In this document: piece after piece, positions 59,640-64,000 of the stretch
How the letters are laid out: each line of letters opens with the position of its first letter
How positions within the stretch are numbered: the first letter of the stretch is position 1
Assembly (NCBI GenBank): GCA_029379385.1
Contig: CM055618.1
Coordinates: 8,380,134 to 8,444,133 of the forward strand
Direction of reading: 5' to 3'
From: Quillaja saponaria
Taxonomy: Eukaryota; Streptophyta; Magnoliopsida; Fabales; Quillajaceae
DNA length: 64,000 bases
The notes under the pieces: model-generated
The model's database searches: none
Told to the model about the DNA's origin: nothing
What the model saw: the letters and a program-made list of their open reading frames with translations, nothing else
Position numbers and translations under genes: made by a program

Positions 59640-60300
59640 GAATGGTAAGGCAATAGGCCCAGATGATATACCAATAGAAGTTTGGAGATGCCTAAGAGAT
59701 ATTGGAGAAACTTGGCTTACAAATCTTTTTAACAAGATTTTAATAACTAAGAAAATGCCCGATAAATGAAGAAAGAGTACATTGATCCCTATTTATAAGA
59801 ATAAAGGAGATATTCAAAGTTATATGAATTATCGAGGAATAAAATTTATAAGTCATACAATAAAGTTATGGGAGAGAGTGATTAAGCGTAGGCTTAGGAA
59901 TAAGACTCTAGTTTCTAAGAATCAATTTGGTTTTATGCCAGAAAGATCTATAATGGAGGCTATTTTCTTACTTAGGAGAATAATAGAAAAATATAGAGAA
60001 AAAGAAAATGATCTTCACATAGCCTTTATTGATTTAGAAAAAATGTAAGATAAAGTACCAAGACAAGTCTTGTGGTAGGTACTCGAGAAGAAGAAAGTCT
60101 CAACTAAATACGTAAAAGTTATTAAAGATATGTATGAGGGAGTAATGATTATGGTGCATACTGTAGATAGTATGACTGGAGATTTCCCAATCAAGATAGT
60201 TGTTCACCAAGGTTCATCCTTAAACCCTTAATTATTAGCTTTAGTCATGGATGAACTTACCCATAATATTCAAGATAGGGCTCCATGATGTATACTGTTT
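59640..60300 (+). pseudogene. RTE LINE reverse transcriptase fragment
   Basis: RT fingers and palm pieces: GPDDIPIEVW, TLIPIYKNKGD, MNYRGIKFISHTIKLWERVI, QFGFMPERS, AFIDLEK then a stop, and DELTHNIQDRAP then a stop. The active-site (Y/F)ADD stretch is split by the insertion at 60301; its other half reads FVNDIMLV at 62699-62722, so the first aspartate is lost. Confidence 0.85.
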
Positions 60301-62694
60301 ATATCACACCTTCAAATGAAGGTATGACTGGCCGGAAGAATGGATGTCCATACTCCCATAACCCTGAATATGCAAGTAGTATGGGTCCTAATTTAAAAAT
60401 GCATTATAGCCAATATTATCAAAATGTTATAGATTTAAAATAAAATCTAGTACCGACAATTAAACACCAAAATGGTTTATGAAAATATTGGCAGATGTTT
60501 CCTATACGGTGGAACATACCCATAATATAAACAACCTGTATTCAAGTTGATAGTAAATCGTGATATCAGAATATACAAAGGAGATCCGCTCCTAACAAAA
60601 CAGAACAACACCATAATAATTACAGTATATACTACAACTATGCATGACATTCTAGTGTGCGATTTCTGAAATATACATTGCCACTGCAAAGTCGGCAGGT
60701 AGCCCTATATAGCAATCAACCGCGATTTCTTGAAAACTAAAGAAATAATCACAAAAGAAAGGGTGAGTCACCAAGATTCAGTGAGTAAATCATGTACCCT
60801 ATGGGTACCAGTATCATATAGCACAAATATCATAAGTTACAACTCATATTCAAATCTCTTGATGTACGTACGTGATTATCATAATCATACAACCACAACT
60901 CACTTAGTTCACAGTCCCAAAATAGCAAACAGTTCATACAAGTCAATTAACAATTAAACAATCAAAGGTTCAATGAGTAACTCAGCCTCACACAATAATA
61001 TCTCTCCCAGCGGGCATTTTTGCGCCCTCACAACAAATTATTCTCTGTACACAAATCCATCCTACCGAGGCGGAGCACTCCAATAGTTTTCAAAACAATT
61101 GTCAGAATCAGACAACTCATATAAACTTGCAAATTCAAATAATCTAGGTGCACCTGGATTTTTAATTTCAAAAATGAAAACTCTTTTCCAGAAAAATTTT
61201 CACGTGTTGGCCCTTATCAAACACAGTCAATGTCAACCACATATCATTCGATTAAATTACTAAAATCACTCATTTGCTTAGTTTCTATTATAATTCAATA
61301 AATTCAAGTATGCACGTAATGGCACACAATAATCTGATAACCGTAAAGCACATAATTCACTCACTAGTTCACGAATGTGACTCGTCAGTCCGTCTAATCT
61401 GTGACGGTGTCGGAATATCCTCAACATGCTCTGGAGCTGAAAAAAATAGGAATTCATATACATTACTTATAGTAATCGCCATATTAACTTATTTATTTTA
61501 CTCCAAATAGGAATTCATATACATTACTTATGATATTCACTACACATAATTTGCACTCTATATCAAAAGTGCACAAATTAAGTAATTGAGACTCTATTTT
61601 TAAATTGCAAGTACTATTAACTATAATTTCTTCCAACACACTTAATTCTTTTTTAACTATATTCAAGTGATTCTTAGTTTAATTTAGTAAATTATTCTTG
61701 TTTAGTATTGTACAGTTGCTTAATCTCCCATGTTTCCAACCGATCACCTACTTCCTCTTACTGTACACTTACTCAATTCACCAATTTCTTTTCAATATAC
61801 AAGTTGAATCACAACCATGGCCAAACCTTCACAACACAAGAAAGATCAAAGTTATGGCCATCAAATACAACGTGTGGCACAGTTGAAATGGCTCTTGCCT
61901 GCATTCATGGCAGCTGTTCTGCCATGGCCGAGTCTCCACCCTCCTTCCACAACCCTATTTTAGCTGGCCGCCCACCAAAAACACAACCACACTCAACTAC
62001 TCCTTATGGCTAATTCACCCCACTTCCATCTAGCTTCAAATCCACCACCAACCCCCTAACTATCTTAATTTCAAGTTGATTTAAGGGTCAGTTTTAACTG
62101 GGTATTAAACCCCTTCAAACCAAGAGGTGGTTCCTTTGTTGGCAGCCAAAACAATTCCTACCAAAATCCACTTCAAAGATTCATTCAACTATTAAGTGGA
62201 ATATAAGAGCTAGACTACTAACATAGAAATGGTGAGAGAATAATTTTCTACCTTTTACAACACAACCAGTCAAGCAAGAAGGGTGAAGGCTTTGCTTGAC
62301 CAAATGAACAGGGGAGAAGGACCTTGAGCAGTAAGGTTGGTTGGGGAAATTGGATAAGAGAAGGAGAAAAAATAGTTAAGTATTGCAATGCACTTTTCTC
62401 CTATGACATGTGATAGAATAGAAAAAAAATATCTAGTTATATATATATAAAGCTAATCTCCTACTTCTCTTTATTACCTATATATCTATATACATAAATT
62501 TAAAATTACCATCAACCCAAAAAAATAAATTATGACTATTAATTTTATAAATATACACATTAATTAGGTTGTACCCAAATTAACCTCACATACAACTTTC
62601 TTATTTAGTGCAACTAATTCAGCCAATAATATATATATATATATAACAATTACGTACGAGCATTCTAACACCCATGTTGGGCTATCGGGTTATA
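60301..62694 (-). mobile_element. Noncoding repeat, probable long solo LTR, inserted in the LINE (copy 2)
   Basis: It interrupts the LINE between RAP-CILF and the FVNDIMLV half of the RT active site. It aligns in patches, in the same orientation, with the left part of 15386-19025. The minus strand begins TGTTATAACCCGATAGCCC, an LTR-like start, and carries a TATA-like run near 62438-62450, as expected of an LTR promoter. No ORF, primer-binding site or second LTR is seen; target duplication is at best weak (tgttt/aattt). LTR identity is inference. Confidence 0.6.
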
Positions 62695-62751
62695 ACAATT
62701 TGTCAATGATATCATGTTGGTGTTTTATGTGATCCTAAAATCCCGAATAGA

Positions 62752-62988
62752 TTGAAAGAAAAATTTTACAAGACTACAGTGAGACCAGCTATGTTGTATA
62801 GTACCGAACGTTGGGCAGTTAAGAAGCAATACTCGCATAAGATGGAAGTAGCCGAAATGAAAATGTTGAGATGGATGACCAAACGTACAAGAAAAGATAA
62901 AATAAGGAATAAGGAGATCCTTAAGAAGGTGGAAGTAGCACCTATTAAAGAGAAAATGAGGGAGAATCGCCTACATTGGTTTGGATAA
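62752..62988 (+). pseudogene. RTE LINE C-terminal fragment
   Basis: KFYKTTVRPAMLYSTERWAV, then MKMLRWMTKRTRKDKIRN and KMRENRLHWFG: the conserved C-terminal tail of plant RTE polyproteins, cut short by a stop just after HWFG. Confidence 0.88.
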
Positions 62989-63460
62989 ATCTAACATCGG
63001 CCAATTGATACAGTAGTTAAAAAAGGTGACTTGGTACAAGTGTCAGGTGTAAGACATGGTAAAGGGAGACCGAAACTTACATGAGGGGCAGTCATCATGA
63101 AAGATATGGCTGCTCTAAAGATTATTGAAAATGTTGTCTCGGAGTGATGTAAATAGAGGAAAATAATTGATATAGCCGACCCTAACTAGTTTGGGATTTA
63201 AGGCATAGTTAAGTTGATTTGAGCTTCTTTTCTTGTCACTTAGCAAACAAGACTATAATATATATGTTATCTAATAAAACACCAATACAAGACAAGATGC
63301 TTTCTAAAATGTCATTCACTAACAAAAGACATTTTGGTTCATTATAATTCTAGTGTCAATTACAAAAGTGCACCATTTGCACCAAAACAACATCACAGGC
63401 TATCAGGAAATCAAAAAACAGAAGTACAATGACAACCAGTGCAAGTTTTCCTTTCATGTC

Positions 63461-63733
63461 TCATATAAGTAATGAAAATAAAAAATTGCCTAGTTTAATG
63501 GGTGAGGTGCAGGTCTGGTTGGTCCTCCAGTATGTCATTAACTTAAGTTTGGCAGTCAGGAAATGCTTCACATCTCCAACTTGACTATCAGAAGAACTCA
63601 TACTCCTTTTTGAAGTTCCAGCATGCATACCAGAAGCACTCCTTCCCTTTCCTCTTGCAATTCTAGTTTGCTCACTATAAATACTCATTCCTTTTCCTCT
63701 TGCATTTTGATCTTGCCCACCAGAAGCTCTCAT
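63461..63733 (-). CDS. Unrecognised short ORF with RGKG repeats
   Basis: 90-codon frame near the window edge, rich in Ser/Gly/Arg, with repeated wording NARGKGMS / IARGKGRSASG. It may be a terminal exon of a gene lying to the right, or a chance frame. No domain is recognised. Confidence 0.2.
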   Translation of the reverse strand: MRASGGQDQNARGKGMSIYSEQTRIARGKGRSASGMHAGTSKRSMSSSDSQVGDVKHFLTAKLKLMTYWRTNQTCTSPIKLGNFLFSLLI

Positions 63734-64000
63734 TCTCCTTCTTTCATCTCTGGTTTCAGTTTCACAGGTGAAAACACATAATGATATTAACTCTGTATTT
63801 CTAATTGAGAGGGCCCTGAATTTCTTCCAATATGATATTTACATAATTTTCTTCACGTGGCATGTCATTCCTATAAGTTCATTTATTATATCCATATTGC
63901 TTGCATATTCCATATCTTAGTGAAGTATTCCTTCTTTTTCAATAATTATTTTATTATTTAGCTTGCTCAACTTCATCATGTCCCTAAGTTCTTTTCTTTT

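Larger units (their letters stand above)
57945..63242 (+). mobile_element. Full-span but inactive RTE-type LINE with an 18-bp target-site duplication
   Basis: The 18-bp sequence ttcttttcttgtcactta flanks the unit at 57945-57962 and 63225-63242. From 5' to 3': a leader with gtcccaagcccggataaagg; an APE-type endonuclease from about 58250 (IRIATWNIGTLT, QETKW, FNIISTYAP, DLNSNVGST); a reverse transcriptase around 59630-60300 (GKAIGPDDIPIEVWR, LIPIYKNKGDIQ, YRGI, FGFMPERS, FIDLEK, HQGSSL); and after the interrupting element the RTE tail (VRPAMLY, ENRLHWFG, GRPK) ending near 63200. Stops and frameshifts are scattered throughout, so it is dead. A part between the YADD region and the tail is also missing. 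Confidence 0.92.

Overview
The window is nuclear DNA of a flowering plant, almost certainly a eudicot. It is very AT-rich, its genes carry GT-AG introns, and it has plant-specific families: a CC-NBS-LRR resistance gene, a CRK-type kinase, a GTD-binding (DUF593) myosin-binding protein, REM-type B3 domains and FAR1/MULE sequences. Protein wording of the resistance gene and kinase recalls Citrus, but that is an impression and was not tested. No bacterial or viral genes, CRISPR arrays or operons were seen.

Layout. 1-12.7 kb, minus strand: one CC-NBS-LRR gene of the At4g27190-like type. It has an intact 929-codon first exon and an array of LRR exons running left, several carrying lesions. Its largest intron holds a tandem duplication whose second copy was hit by a short gag-only Ty3/gypsy-like element with an exact 5-bp target duplication. 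14.2-20.4 kb, plus: a FAR1-related (MULE-transposase-derived) pseudogene split by a 3.6-kb noncoding repeat that looks like a solo LTR. 21.5-23.9 kb: an L1-type LINE scrap, an LTR remnant and a degenerate tRNA-Ala/tRNA-Ser tandem. 24.5-26.7 kb, minus: a broken REM-like B3 gene. 29.5-33.0 kb, minus: an apparently intact six-exon CRK-derived kinase without ectodomain. 33-52.7 kb: gene-poor DNA with a long-TIR Mutator-like element (10-bp target duplication), a decayed LTR element, a nearly perfect hairpin repeat and several local duplications. 53.0-56.2 kb, minus: an intact three-exon gene for a ~1000-aa myosin-binding protein. 57.3 kb: a GRF zinc-finger exon. 57.96-63.22 kb, plus: a 5' to 3' complete but dead RTE-type LINE with an 18-bp target duplication, split by a second copy of the solo-LTR-like repeat.

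How it works together: only two genes look fully functional, the kinase (kinase signalling) and the myosin-binding protein (organelle/vesicle transport). The resistance gene could still make a CC-NBS-LRR protein ending early in the LRR array. The rest is a record of nested transposition and local duplication. All splice sites are by-eye inferences; exon lengths of the kinase and the myosin-binding gene keep frame exactly, which supports those two models.
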